Positions 8,145 to 16,123 of a stretch of 20,861 bases of DNA are shown here, piece by piece. Made by a program: the position numbers and the translations under genes. Each line of letters opens with the position of its first letter. Position 1 is the stretch's first letter. Origin of the DNA: a bacterium (GTDB taxonomy: Bacteria; Bacteroidota; Ignavibacteria; Kapaibacteriales; UBA961); NCBI GenBank assembly GCA_022844575.1, contig JALHLL010000025.1, positions 1-20,861 on the forward strand, given 5' to 3'. Under the pieces are notes generated by a model. The model had not been told where the DNA came from. It was given only the letters and a program-made list of their open reading frames with translations, and did no database searches.

Positions 8145-8711
8145 TCAACGGGATAAGCTGTCCATCGGTATGCTTGTTTGTTTTTTGATTTTTATGTCTT
8201 TGATTCGTGCTTGTCCGTCGGGAGCAACCATTACATATACCTCCGTTATTGCAGATACATCTCGCGAGCGCATCTCCAAACGGCGAGCTGTTTCACTATC
8301 CGTATAGTATGACTCTATTCCACCTCTCAAAGAAGCAAAACCATATTTTTCAAAGCCGTAAAAACGTTGAACGGTCACTTTCATATATGTTTTATTTTCA
8401 GGAGGATATTTCCAGAGACCGACGGACTCATAATAATTATCTTTTTTCTTCAATTCTATATACAATTCATCGCCGAACCTATATTTTCCACCCCTCACAT
8501 CATTCTTAATACTATCCAGTCTTAAATAGTTGAAACCGTAGTTAAGCGTCACATAATCGCCTCTCAATAAATCGCGAGGGTCGATCGGTACGGTTTTTAA
8601 TACGATTTCCTTCCCTGTAACCAAAGGCATCATACTTGCCGTAACCATATATACAATAATCACTATTTGAAATATTATTGCAAGCCCCGAAAATAGAAAT
8701 GTTTTACGCAT
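8145..8711 (-). CDS. GDYXXLXY-family protein
   Basis: The 188-residue protein has one N-terminal membrane segment (about 5-29), then VPIDPRDLLRGDYVTLNY, whose GDYVTLNY at 51-58 is the signature that names the GDYXXLXY family (Pfam GDYXXLXY). The C-terminal half is predicted beta-rich and ends with the basic stretch KIKKQTS. Function is not established. In this family the gene commonly sits next to a DUF2157/DUF4401 membrane-protein gene, and that is the case here: its ATG overlaps the end of the DUF2157 gene by 8 bp, implying translational coupling and a joint role in the envelope (inference). Confidence 0.87.
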   Translation of the reverse strand: MRKTFLFSGLAIIFQIVIIVYMVTASMMPLVTGKEIVLKTVPIDPRDLLRGDYVTLNYGFNYLRLDSIKNDVRGGKYRFGDELYIELKKKDNYYESVGLWKYPPENKTYMKVTVQRFYGFEKYGFASLRGGIESYYTDSETARRLEMRSRDVSAITEVYVMVAPDGQARIKDIKIKKQTSIPMDSLSR

Positions 8712-9963
8712 ATTTTTTATTCCAGAGATGATTGACAGCCAACAAACCTAAACCGGAGCATATGAACAAAAGTGCCGTTGTTATATAATCGCCTACCAAA
8801 TCCGTATATCGGGCAAAAACCAGAATAAGCATTACAATTATACCCTGCATAAATATATTCTTTTTCTTTTCCGCAAGCCCTACCCATATTGTTATAGCAC
8901 TACCGAATAGTAGAACACAATTTGCCCATATTTCTAACCAAGTCATTCGTTCATAATACAGATATTCATATCCAGAATATAGATATCTGAAGCTGAAAGG
9001 AATTGTACATATAATTGCACCATACAGTACATATTCTAAATTTTTCTTTCTGAATAGAACAGTAAGTATTACTCCAATCAGTAACAATCCAATTTCGTTA
9101 ATCGGAATTTTATCCAGAAGTATATGAGAAGATATGTATGTGAAGAATAAAAATATACCTGAACAAATCCACAACAATAATACTTGCAACTTTTCCGCAA
9201 AGCCATCTTGATATTTATGCTTCATAATTGAAAAAGCCGTATAAAGCAGCATAGCATATGAGAGGATAAAGAGAGGTATTTCATCCGAATCCGACCATGG
9301 AAAATCTTGGGCACAATGTACTAATGTATATCCTAAAGTAATGATTGATAACAAAGTTGTTGTTTTAGTCGGGTATTTATATTCATGCCATAATAAACTC
9401 GCACATAGTATAATGCTCCACACAGAAAAATGTTCATAATTTGTATGAAGTCCGAGCCAAACAATGGTTAGTATATGTACCAATATGGAATGTATGGACG
9501 ATCGGAAAATAAATAGAAATGGCAATGACCCCAAAGCCCACCATAATATACCATTCGGATAATATGATGAAATGTGAAATATCTGTGCTTGTAAAAATAT
9601 ATTTGCACCAAAACAAAGCGAGGCAAAAAACAGAGTCAGTTCTGCTTTGGAAGTTTGATTATCACGGAGAAAATACAAACCCGCAATGTATGAAGTGATA
9701 AGGGGTAAAACTCCCACACTCACCCGTGAAATTAAGCCGAAGTGATGCCAGTTTTCTGAAATTATTAAAAACAATCCCAAAGCAACAATGGTCAATGCAA
9801 CTGACGAAATAATAAAACTTGAGCGGAAATACCAAGGCGGATCCACCCCTAATTGATAACGCTCATACAGAAGTGCCTTTTGCTCATCGGAAACAATGCC
9901 TTCATGAGCCCATGTATCCAATTCTTTTCTGAATACCGCAGAACGGTGGAAAGTGCCAATCAT
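8704..9963 (-). CDS. DUF2157 multi-pass membrane protein
   Basis: The 419-residue protein opens with a soluble stretch typical of DUF2157 (FRKELDTWAHEGIVSDEQKALLYERY, here given as FRKELDTWAHEG then IVSDEQ at about 12-29). About a dozen hydrophobic segments follow from residue 45 to the end. Family members are integral inner-membrane proteins of unknown function, usually encoded with a GDYXXLXY protein, as here (8-bp overlap). It starts 53 bp after rsmH with no terminator-like hairpin between, so read-through from the mraZ promoter is plausible. The position after rsmH, where ftsL/ftsI usually stand, is unusual. Confidence 0.85.
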   Translation of the reverse strand: MIGTFHRSAVFRKELDTWAHEGIVSDEQKALLYERYQLGVDPPWYFRSSFIISSVALTIVALGLFLIISENWHHFGLISRVSVGVLPLITSYIAGLYFLRDNQTSKAELTLFFASLCFGANIFLQAQIFHISSYYPNGILWWALGSLPFLFIFRSSIHSILVHILTIVWLGLHTNYEHFSVWSIILCASLLWHEYKYPTKTTTLLSIITLGYTLVHCAQDFPWSDSDEIPLFILSYAMLLYTAFSIMKHKYQDGFAEKLQVLLLWICSGIFLFFTYISSHILLDKIPINEIGLLLIGVILTVLFRKKNLEYVLYGAIICTIPFSFRYLYSGYEYLYYERMTWLEIWANCVLLFGSAITIWVGLAEKKKNIFMQGIIVMLILVFARYTDLVGDYITTALLFICSGLGLLAVNHLWNKKYA

Positions 9964-10016
9964 AATTCATTCTCTTATAATCACTTCGACAAAAATGCGG
10001 ATTTTAGGCAAGAGGA

Positions 10017-10967
10017 CTATGCTTTTTTTTCGGCAACACGTACTTTTGCGCTACGTGCTCGCGGATTGCGTACAATTTCTTCTTCTTCGGCTTCAAGCGG
10101 TTTCGGCGTCAGTATCTTTAATGTACCTATCGTATCATCGGTATCTTTGGCAAGTTCTTTAAAAACGGTTTTTACTATTCTATCTTCCAAGGAATGATAA
10201 GACATAATAACAATTCTACCACCTTTTTCTAAAAGCGGTGTAAAACATCGAATTGTTTGCTCAAGAACAGTAAGTTCATCATTTACGGCTATACGGAATG
10301 CCTGAAAGATACGTGCTAATGATTTTGCAAGCAGATGCGGCGGAATAACGGAAGCGGAGACATCTCGTAAATCGAAAGTTGTTCGTAGAGGAGCGGCACG
10401 ACGACGCTGAACGAGCCGCCGTGCCAATGCGCGTGAAAACGGCTCTTCCCCAAAGACCCGTACAATACGTTCTATTTCCTCCTCTGTACATTCATTCAGG
10501 ATGTCTGCTGCCGTACGCTTACCGGAATCGCCGAAGCGCATATCCAATGGCGCATTAACACGGTGGCTTATGCCGCGCTGGGCACTATCCAATTGCTTGG
10601 ATGATACGCCCAAATCCAGCAGCAGACCGGATGCCTTCCCCCGAAGTTCCTCTATGCTGCATGCCCGAATGAAATTTTCATTGATAAGCGTAAGACGGTT
10701 AGTTCCGCCCTCACGCTCAAGTTTAAATCGTTCTTCACAGTGTTGAATTGCTACGGCATCCGCATCAAAGGAAAATAATTTCCCGTCTTCTGCCAAGCGT
10801 TCAAGAATTGCTTCCGTATGACCTCCTCCCCCCAGAGTACCGTCAACATAACAACCATGACTATTCCACACTAAATAATCGCATACAACCTCCCGCATTA
10901 CCGGCAAATGATAATCATATTGCTCTTCAAGCGATCGGTCGCGCCGTATGGGGCGTTTTTTCTTCAC
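10017..10967 (-). CDS. rsmH: 16S rRNA (cytosine1402-N4)-methyltransferase
   Basis: RsmH (MraW) methylates N4 of C1402 in the 16S rRNA decoding centre using S-adenosylmethionine. The 316-residue protein has YHLPVMREVV near the start, the SAM-binding VDGTLGGGGHTEAIL at 41-55, LLLDLGVSSKQLD, RGISHRVNAPLDMRF and the C-terminal MSYHSLEDRIVK motif, all family hallmarks. The start is a GTG at 10967, six bases after the mraZ stop. A GGAG inside the last codons of mraZ provides the ribosome-binding site nine bases upstream, so translation is coupled to mraZ. The usual next dcw genes (ftsL, ftsI, murE) are absent; a DUF2157 gene follows instead. Confidence 0.97.
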   Translation of the reverse strand: MKKKRPIRRDRSLEEQYDYHLPVMREVVCDYLVWNSHGCYVDGTLGGGGHTEAILERLAEDGKLFSFDADAVAIQHCEERFKLEREGGTNRLTLINENFIRACSIEELRGKASGLLLDLGVSSKQLDSAQRGISHRVNAPLDMRFGDSGKRTAADILNECTEEEIERIVRVFGEEPFSRALARRLVQRRRAAPLRTTFDLRDVSASVIPPHLLAKSLARIFQAFRIAVNDELTVLEQTIRCFTPLLEKGGRIVIMSYHSLEDRIVKTVFKELAKDTDDTIGTLKILTPKPLEAEEEEIVRNPRARSAKVRVAEKKA

Positions 10968-10973
10968 GCCCTT

Positions 10974-11417
10974 TTACTCCTGCATAACCTTTGCCGCAAT
11001 TTGTTCATAAGTATCACCCTGACCTGTCAAATATCTCTCAAACTCGTCGGGACTCCAAAACTCTATATGGTCTATCATCCCCACAACGGTAACCTTATTA
11101 TCCAAAGCGGCAAAATCCAAGTATTTCTTACTAATCATAATGCGTTGTTGTGCATCAACTTCCACTTCTTCGCACCATGCAAGTATCGTTCTCAGGAAAA
11201 AGCGGTTTTCTTCATCAAACTGATTCATTCGTGCATAACGCTCTTCATATTTTTTCCACTCATCCAATGGATAAGCGACAATACACTTATCAATTCCACG
11301 AGTCAGTACAAACGTATTATTAGCATCCGGCGAAAGTGCTCTGCGCATTTTTGCCGGAATATTTACTCGCCCTTTATTATCGAGCGAAAACGTTTCCTGT
11401 CCTTTGAAAAATGACAT
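10974..11417 (-). CDS. mraZ: Transcriptional regulator MraZ
   Basis: MraZ is a ring-forming DNA-binding protein that represses its own division/cell-wall operon. The 147-residue protein has the two SpoVT/AbrB-type halves: GQETFSLDNKGRVNIPAKMR at about 6-25, and VDAQQRIMISKKYLDFA with VTVVGMIDHIEFW in the second half. The length is normal. It is first in its transcript, and GTGGG-type repeat boxes lie 55-128 bp upstream of its ATG, as expected for autoregulation. No Shine-Dalgarno is visible. rsmH follows at once. Confidence 0.96.
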   Translation of the reverse strand: MSFFKGQETFSLDNKGRVNIPAKMRRALSPDANNTFVLTRGIDKCIVAYPLDEWKKYEERYARMNQFDEENRFFLRTILAWCEEVEVDAQQRIMISKKYLDFAALDNKVTVVGMIDHIEFWSPDEFERYLTGQGDTYEQIAAKVMQE

Positions 11418-11928
11418 TGTGTATATAGTGCGTTAAAACTCAAATCAGTTTTTCCTCGGCTTTGCTGCATGCCCGATTTCTCCATACTTCCTACTTTCTC
11501 CCATTTCGGGTTCGGAGTATTTTAAAATCACCCACTTTCTCCCACTTGGAGTATGCAAAAATATGTTTTAATATCTATTTGGAGATACACTTTTCATTGT
11601 TTTGTGTAGAGTTTATCTGTTTTAATGAATAAAAGTGGCTTTTTTTAGCAAATTTCAGCACTATTACAATGTAAAATTTTTACTTTTGAGTTAATGCCTA
11701 TAACAAGAAACAAAAAGACATACCCTACACTCTGCCCCACCGAATACCGATAAACCTTTTCGCACTTGGCTTATTCTAAAGGATCGGAGAGTTTTATGTC
11801 GGACATATGGCAAATCCGTTCATGGCACACATTCTGATAATTGTCATGTATGAAACGTCATATAATGCCGAATTTTGTACGTAAATTGTAATGTTATGTA
11901 TCTAAAAAATTACAGGGAAAGAGTACAG
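11418..11928. other. Divergent intergenic region between mraZ and the cytochrome c gene
   Basis: No convincing gene or structured RNA is seen in these 511 bases. The mraZ-proximal half holds the MraZ boxes and, on the minus strand, a TATTTTTG (11563-11556) resembling the Bacteroidota -7 element TAnnTTTG. A short perfect inverted repeat GTAAAA-T-TTTTAC lies at 11671-11683. On the plus strand, TTGTCA (11841-11846) and TATAAT (11861-11866) resemble promoter hexamers for the cytochrome gene, but their 14-base spacer is too short for a standard promoter. The first codons of a longer frame starting at 11875 belong here if the cytochrome starts at 11929. Confidence 0.5.
11472..11545 (-). promoter_or_regulatory. 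MraZ-binding boxes (GTGGG-type repeats) upstream of mraZ
   Basis: Read on the minus strand, three related boxes lie in the mraZ leader: GTGGGAGAAAGTGGG (11545-11531), ATGGGAGAAAGTAGG (11504-11490) and TGGAGAAATCGGG (11484-11472). MraZ of other bacteria binds direct repeats of TGGG/GTGGG spaced by five bases, which the first box shows exactly (GTGGG-AGAAA-GTGGG). The copies are imperfect, with the best one furthest from the gene. Autorepression by MraZ is the natural reading; it is inferred, not shown. Confidence 0.8.
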
Positions 11929-12366
11929 ATGAAAGGTTTAGTCACAAAAACAATACGTATCGCATTGTTATTCGGATTGTCTGTCGGGATTGTCGGCTCA
12001 GCATATTCTGCCGATAAAGCGACAATGGATAAAGGTGCTAAAGTATATAATGAGTATTGTAAAACATGCCATCAGGCAACGGGTAACGGCATACCAAAAG
12101 TATATCCTCCTCTTGCTAAGTCGGATTATCTGAAAAATTCGGCAAAAGACAAAATTATTGAGAGCGTTGTACTCGGCTTAAAAGGCGAAATAACCGTTAA
12201 CGGACAGAAATACAATAATGTAATGGTTGCATTGCCTACCAAATATTCGGATGCCGATGCAGCCGCGGTTATAACCTATGTATATAATAGCTGGGGTAAT
12301 ACAGGCCCTACCATAACCGAGGCCGAAGTAAAAAAAATACGCAGTAAGGGAAAAGCAAAAAAATAA
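11929..12366 (+). CDS. Periplasmic class I c-type cytochrome
   Basis: The ATG at 11929 gives a 145-residue protein with a clean signal peptide (basic MKGLVTKTIR, hydrophobic core, likely cut after SAYSA at 28). An earlier start at 11875 would bury the signal peptide behind 18 extra residues, and an AGGGAAAGAG lies before 11929, so I prefer the latter. The heme is attached at CKTCH (44-48), and the likely axial Met is Met99 in NNVMVALP. The segment SDADAAAVITYVYNSWGN is typical of single-domain class I cytochromes that carry electrons to oxidases or reductases. The C-terminus is basic (KAKK). The partner enzyme is not in the window. It is convergent with a second cytochrome gene. Confidence 0.92.
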   Translation: MKGLVTKTIRIALLFGLSVGIVGSAYSADKATMDKGAKVYNEYCKTCHQATGNGIPKVYPPLAKSDYLKNSAKDKIIESVVLGLKGEITVNGQKYNNVMVALPTKYSDADAAAVITYVYNSWGNTGPTITEAEVKKIRSKGKAKK

Positions 12367-12378
12367 GTAATTACTATA

Positions 12379-12406
12379 TTAACCCCTTGCTTTAGCAAGG
12401 GGTTAA
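12379..12406. terminator. Bidirectional hairpin terminator between two cytochrome genes
   Basis: A perfect 12-bp stem (TTAACCCCTTGC / GCAAGGGGTTAA) with a TTTA loop begins 12 bases after the stop of the plus-strand cytochrome and ends 15 bases from the stop of the convergent one. The strong GC core and position fit a terminator serving both genes. U-tracts are short on both strands, so efficiency is uncertain. Confidence 0.82.
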
Positions 12407-12420
12407 TAGTTTAGCATCTA

Positions 12421-12939
12421 TTATTTCTTAGGAAATATCGGTTCGAAAACGATATAAGGCGTTTTCGGCTCTTCTCCGGGCGGTAACATTGCCGGTGCTT
12501 CCTCGCCCTTCATGCCCAATGACTTGATAAAAAGATAAATGTCTCTTAGATCAGACTCTTTCATTTTATGCAATGCTATCCAAGGCATTGGCGGAGCTCC
12601 TTTGGTTGTTGAAGCAAATTTCACCCATTCATCCTCCGTCATTTTAAATACAAGACGGCGCAGATTTAAAGCGTAAGTTGTTCCCCATGGCCCCTTGTAA
12701 CCCATTGATGAGCCCACAAGCCATTCTGATTGAGGGATATCAAAGTTTTCCAAATAATGCGGTGTATGGCAGTCATTACAACCACCCATCGTAATCATAT
12801 AACGCCCATTCTCAATTCGTGCTTCTTGCCTTACTTTCTTTTGTGTACTTTTTTCCGCAGCATAGGCACGTTCATGACTGCAAGAAGTAAATGAAACACA
12901 CATAACACTAAAAAGTGTCAGAACAATTGCTGGATACAT
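12421..12939 (-). CDS. Lipoprotein c-type cytochrome
   Basis: This 172-residue protein has a lipoprotein signal peptide ending FTSC, with Cys20 as the expected lipidated residue. A single heme site follows, CNDCH at 54-58 in the context ENGRYMITMGGCNDCHTP. A likely axial Met is Met118 in PPMPW, followed by the helix SDLRDIYLFIKSL usual at the end of a cytochrome c domain. The C-terminus is Pro-rich (LPPGEEPKTP). Such membrane-tethered monoheme proteins pass electrons between periplasmic carriers; the partner here is unknown. GGAGG four bases before the ATG is one of the best ribosome-binding sites in the window and fixes the start. It is convergent with the soluble cytochrome across a hairpin. 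Confidence 0.87.
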   Translation of the reverse strand: MYPAIVLTLFSVMCVSFTSCSHERAYAAEKSTQKKVRQEARIENGRYMITMGGCNDCHTPHYLENFDIPQSEWLVGSSMGYKGPWGTTYALNLRRLVFKMTEDEWVKFASTTKGAPPMPWIALHKMKESDLRDIYLFIKSLGMKGEEAPAMLPPGEEPKTPYIVFEPIFPKK

Positions 12940-13094
12940 ATAACCTCCGAAATATTAATAACAGTTAAAAAACATTGTTTAGTCACAATGAACCGTTACA
13001 AAATTCCGCAAGTATATATTTTAATAAAAACCTAAGATTTGTAAAATTTCTATGTCGGAATGGCAAAGAACTACATACTATCAAGTAAATCGAA

Positions 13095-14639
13095 TCAGGG
13101 GTTTTCACTCTCAATTTTCTTTTTTAGGACTTCGCCGAATGACTTTCCGTTTATCTTGGCTTTTAACCAGCTATCGAATGAGAATGTTGCTATAAATAGT
13201 TGTATATCATTATGTTGCACCTTTGTTACCTCATTAAGAACCGTGGTAAATAGCTTTATTCGTTCTTTATTGGTACGAACATCAGAAAGTTTTCGTAAAA
13301 ATTTTACTACAATTTTCTCCACTTTTCCAAGTCGCCCCCTTGTAACGAAGTAACGATAGAGCGAGCGTGTTGAGTATTCAACCCATCGTACATTTCCCAT
13401 ATCATAATGTACCAATAACTCGGCAAGCCGCGCAGCAGATACTATTTCTTGCCTTATCTCAAGGGGGTATTCCAATGAACGTTGTAAAAAATGAAGAGCT
13501 CTTTTGGGTAGTTCGGCTGCCATAGCAACGATAGCCAGATTAAAGAATAACGGGCGTAGCATGTTTTCACCCAAAATTTCTTTGTAGGGGTTTATCAGCG
13601 ATTCCCAACCTGATAATCGTTCCGCGCCATCATCGAATCGTGCAGAATTGAGAATATACAATGCCTCCAGATTTACCACCGTAAAAGCCGCCTCACTCCG
13701 TACGGATTCATATTGCGGCCCATGCAAAGACTGCATAAATAAACGCATATCATCCATTACAGGCGTAACCTCATCAAATCTTCTCTGAAAAATACAGCGC
13801 TGCATAAGCTGTTGAACTGCTGAAATATATATCTTCGGTTTCTCACGCGCTAAGTCCATTCTTTCGGAGATAAGAATAAAACGCCTTCGTGCATGTGAAA
13901 GACCCAAATCTTTTTGAATATCGAAGTATGTATTATAGAGAATGTGGATATGGTTAAACTGCAATTTGGAATGAAATGACAAGGCGTTTTCTTCCGACTG
14001 CAAAAGGGGCAGTTGCATTACTTCGGTTTCTTGTTCAGGTATTTTCTTCTCATGCATAGCACCCTTAAACATATGGGCTGCAAGCACGGATGCAATTTCA
14101 TTAATTTGTTTTGCATTATTAATCTTATCAATCGCATCTTGCTTCAGAAGTCTTATTTCCTTCATCATTTTTTCATTATATGCATCGCCTAAACTATCTG
14201 CATACACATGTTCAGCCCAATAAATAACCTTTATGGCAAGTTCATACTCTTCATATATTAATGCTTTTTTGAGTGCTTTTTTTATTACTTTTTCCGCCTG
14301 ATCGCGAAGGTTGCGTCTCCATAAAAAGGATATATCGGCAAGCATTTCGAGCAATTCACGTTCAGCCGTAGCCTCACTATGAAAAGCCCTCATACTCTCG
14401 AGAATCAATTTATTTAAATAATTTTTTACGGCGGAAATGCGGTGTACAAACGTTTCTTCCGAAAGACTTTTTAACAATTCCTCTTCATCATATTCATCAA
14501 GAGCATCCATCGCTTCAAAAAGAATAGTATAATCATTCTTCTCGCCGATTATATGCTTTGCCGTGTACTTTTTAAAGTACCCTTTTTCTGCAATGGTTAA
14601 TGATTTTATTAACTTAAAAAGCGAATCGGAGGGTTTCAT
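13095..14639 (-). CDS. Conserved helical protein of unknown function
   Basis: The 514-residue protein looks wholly alpha-helical with no signal peptide, membrane segment or catalytic motif. It opens with LFKLIKSLTIAEKGYFKKY, then a YTILFEAMDALDEYDEEELLKSL stretch, then many helix pairs resembling TPR-like repeats (for example AEKVIKKALKKALIYEEYELAIKV near 118-141 split over two helices). I associate the SLT-x-EK-x-YF opening with a family of uncharacterised proteins in Bacteroidota and relatives, but cannot name a Pfam entry. A scaffold or protein-interaction role is a guess. It stands alone: 53 bases upstream lies the end of an unknown lipoprotein gene, and about 155 bases separate it from the next gene downstream. 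Confidence 0.8.
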   Translation of the reverse strand: MKPSDSLFKLIKSLTIAEKGYFKKYTAKHIIGEKNDYTILFEAMDALDEYDEEELLKSLSEETFVHRISAVKNYLNKLILESMRAFHSEATAERELLEMLADISFLWRRNLRDQAEKVIKKALKKALIYEEYELAIKVIYWAEHVYADSLGDAYNEKMMKEIRLLKQDAIDKINNAKQINEIASVLAAHMFKGAMHEKKIPEQETEVMQLPLLQSEENALSFHSKLQFNHIHILYNTYFDIQKDLGLSHARRRFILISERMDLAREKPKIYISAVQQLMQRCIFQRRFDEVTPVMDDMRLFMQSLHGPQYESVRSEAAFTVVNLEALYILNSARFDDGAERLSGWESLINPYKEILGENMLRPLFFNLAIVAMAAELPKRALHFLQRSLEYPLEIRQEIVSAARLAELLVHYDMGNVRWVEYSTRSLYRYFVTRGRLGKVEKIVVKFLRKLSDVRTNKERIKLFTTVLNEVTKVQHNDIQLFIATFSFDSWLKAKINGKSFGEVLKKKIESENP

Positions 14640-14692
14640 ACACTTAAAAGAACAGAATCTTATTTTGGTATAATCCTATACTGTCAAATAAC

Positions 14693-15220
14693 CTAATCTG
14701 TAATTAAATCAAGCATTTCTTTTCTTACTGCTGTCCGAGTATTTTCAACAGTACCATCCGGTCCATACATGATTACTTTTTGCGGGGTAACAACGTAGAA
14801 TTTAAAATCGTCAGTCGAAAAAATCTTCTTCAAATCTGAATACGCTATTTTTCCTTCGTAACGAGCTTTATTATTTTCTCGCTCTACAAAAAATCTGTCA
14901 AGGTTGGAAAGTTCAAATTTTGTTGAATCCTTTTCTACAAAAAAGTAAGCAGAAGAAACCTTTTCAATTCCTTGTACTTCAGAATAAAAAGTAAATTTGC
15001 AACTTGCAAATCTTGAAGAGTCTTTATTTTCATAGTGACGGTATGTAATATCTATTTCCACATCACCATCATCTCCTTCCATTGTAAATGGGCTAACAAA
15101 ATACATCGTTGTATTCTTACCCATATAGAAAAGTTCTACGGGTCGGAGTCTGGCACAAGCAAGTAAAGTACCACAACAAATACATAGTAAAATTACGACC
15201 TTATTCAGATGGGGCTTCAC
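14693..15220 (-). CDS. Predicted lipoprotein of unknown function
   Basis: The frame starts with GTG at 15220 and overlaps the end of the preceding lipoprotein gene by 20 bp, so the pair is co-transcribed and probably translationally coupled. The signal peptide ends in LLAC with Cys22 as the lipidation site. The mature part (about 153 residues) is rich in beta-strand-like, charged, aromatic segments (CKFTFYSEVQ, SSAYFFVEKDS, DFKFYVVTP). I do not recognise a family. Codon use and base composition look like those of its neighbours. Envelope location is inferred from the lipobox only. Confidence 0.72.
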   Translation of the reverse strand: MKPHLNKVVILLCICCGTLLACARLRPVELFYMGKNTTMYFVSPFTMEGDDGDVEIDITYRHYENKDSSRFASCKFTFYSEVQGIEKVSSAYFFVEKDSTKFELSNLDRFFVERENNKARYEGKIAYSDLKKIFSTDDFKFYVVTPQKVIMYGPDGTVENTRTAVRKEMLDLITD

Positions 15221-15740
15221 ACTCTAACCTTTTCTTCATTAATTCAACAGAAGAAAAATACGAATCTATCTTTTTCTTATCATTGCTCGAAACAATTATA
15301 AGAAAGGGCTGACCTATTGTTTTATCAAAAAACACAAAACAATAGTTCCATTGATTTTTTTTCGTAGATACCGCAGCACAGTATTCTTGTACATTCCCGA
15401 CACCTAAAGTTCCGCTCTTGAAAGTCAAACTTCTCAAGGATGTATCTGAGGAAAAAATGGCAGGAAAATCTTGAAACTTTTTATCAGTAATGAGTGTAAT
15501 AAAGATAAAATCATTAGAATGTGAGCGTATAATTTTATTAAAAGCTGTCGATACATTCTTTATTTCAGAATATTCCCGATAGAACATCTCAATCTCTTTA
15601 TCGGCACCCACTACCTTCTCGTCTTTCTCTAATGCAAAGCATGAATTCAAACCGAAACGAATACGGGTTTCATGTATTTCTGTGGCACAACCTGCAAAAA
15701 AGACTATAAGCAATGTACCGACTATTCCTCGAATCATCAT
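15201..15740 (-). CDS. Predicted lipoprotein of unknown function
   Basis: I chose the ATG at 15740, giving a compact lipoprotein signal (MMIRGIVG, then a hydrophobic core ending FAGC, Cys18); a TTG at 15752 in the same frame would add four residues. The mature part is about 160 residues and includes ATEIHETRIRFG, a stretch resembling a mixed alpha/beta fold (NDFIFITLITDKKF, NYCFVFFDKTIGQPFLIIV), and a charged C-terminus. No family recognised. It shares 20 bp with the next lipoprotein gene. Upstream lies the terminator of the TRL-like gene, so this pair probably has its own promoter. Confidence 0.72.
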   Translation of the reverse strand: MMIRGIVGTLLIVFFAGCATEIHETRIRFGLNSCFALEKDEKVVGADKEIEMFYREYSEIKNVSTAFNKIIRSHSNDFIFITLITDKKFQDFPAIFSSDTSLRSLTFKSGTLGVGNVQEYCAAVSTKKNQWNYCFVFFDKTIGQPFLIIVSSNDKKKIDSYFSSVELMKKRLECEAPSE

Positions 15741-15770
15741 TTGTTTTGTCAATATTTATATTCGTTTTCT

Positions 15771-15806
15771 AAAAAAAATAGGAATGATTCCGCAGAACCA
15801 TTCCTA
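15771..15806 (-). terminator. Rho-independent terminator of the TRL-like gene
   Basis: On the minus strand a 12-bp stem with one mismatch (TAGGAATGGTTC / GAATCATTCCTA, loop TGCG) is followed directly by eight T residues (15778-15771). It starts 26 bases after the stop codon of the TRL-like gene. Stem, tight loop and T-run form a textbook intrinsic terminator; it also separates that gene from the lipoprotein pair downstream. Confidence 0.88.
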
Positions 15807-15832
15807 CTTTTTAACTTTTTCAAATTTGCGAA

Positions 15833-16123
15833 TTATTCACCAGTTACAATACAAGAAAAACCCTGATAAAGACCTAATATGTTTGTCATTTTAAAGTCAA
15901 CAGTTGAAATCTTCGTAATACCGCCATTTTTAGCAGCTTGATGAATACCGGTATCAGGAGATAAAACAATAAGACCTAATAATCCCATACCTGTAGAAGT
16001 ACCAACTTTGCTACCTAAAGGATTGCTTGTTGCTGAAACAGGAACAGTCATGGCACATGAAGAAAGCGAGGCAACTGCGATTGCTGCGGCACCAATAAAC
16101 GAAAGAACACGCATTTTGGACAT
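15833..16123 (-). CDS. TRL-like small lipoprotein
   Basis: The 96-residue protein has a lipoprotein signal peptide ending SLSSC (Cys23). The mature domain shows the TRL-like pattern: a PVSATSNPLGSKVGTSTG segment (48-type Gly/Ser-rich start), hydrophobic LGLIVLSPDTG, then IHQAAKNGGITKISTVDFKMTN and a closing strand near YQGFSCIVTGE. TRL-like proteins are small envelope lipoproteins of unknown function, first noted beside a tRNA-Leu gene in spirochetes; no tRNA is seen here. GGAG seven bases before the ATG supports the start (a second in-frame ATG is at 16114). It is a single-gene unit closed by its own terminator. A 16-bp AT palindrome (16146-16161) lies in its upstream region. Confidence 0.85.
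   Translation of the reverse strand: MSKMRVLSFIGAAAIAVASLSSCAMTVPVSATSNPLGSKVGTSTGMGLLGLIVLSPDTGIHQAAKNGGITKISTVDFKMTNILGLYQGFSCIVTGE

Noticed and set aside
10908..11414. Plus-strand frame of 168 codons across rsmH start and mraZ
   Set aside because: It is antisense to the certain genes mraZ and rsmH, and its product is low-complexity and hydrophobic with no family pattern.
11841..11866. TTGTCA and TATAAT as a standard promoter for the cytochrome gene
   Set aside because: The spacer is 14 bases, too short for a normal housekeeping promoter, and no support from conservation is available.
13060..13353. Plus-strand frame of 97 codons at the end of the 514-residue protein gene
   Set aside because: Antisense to the C-terminal part of a long intact frame; no supporting start signal.
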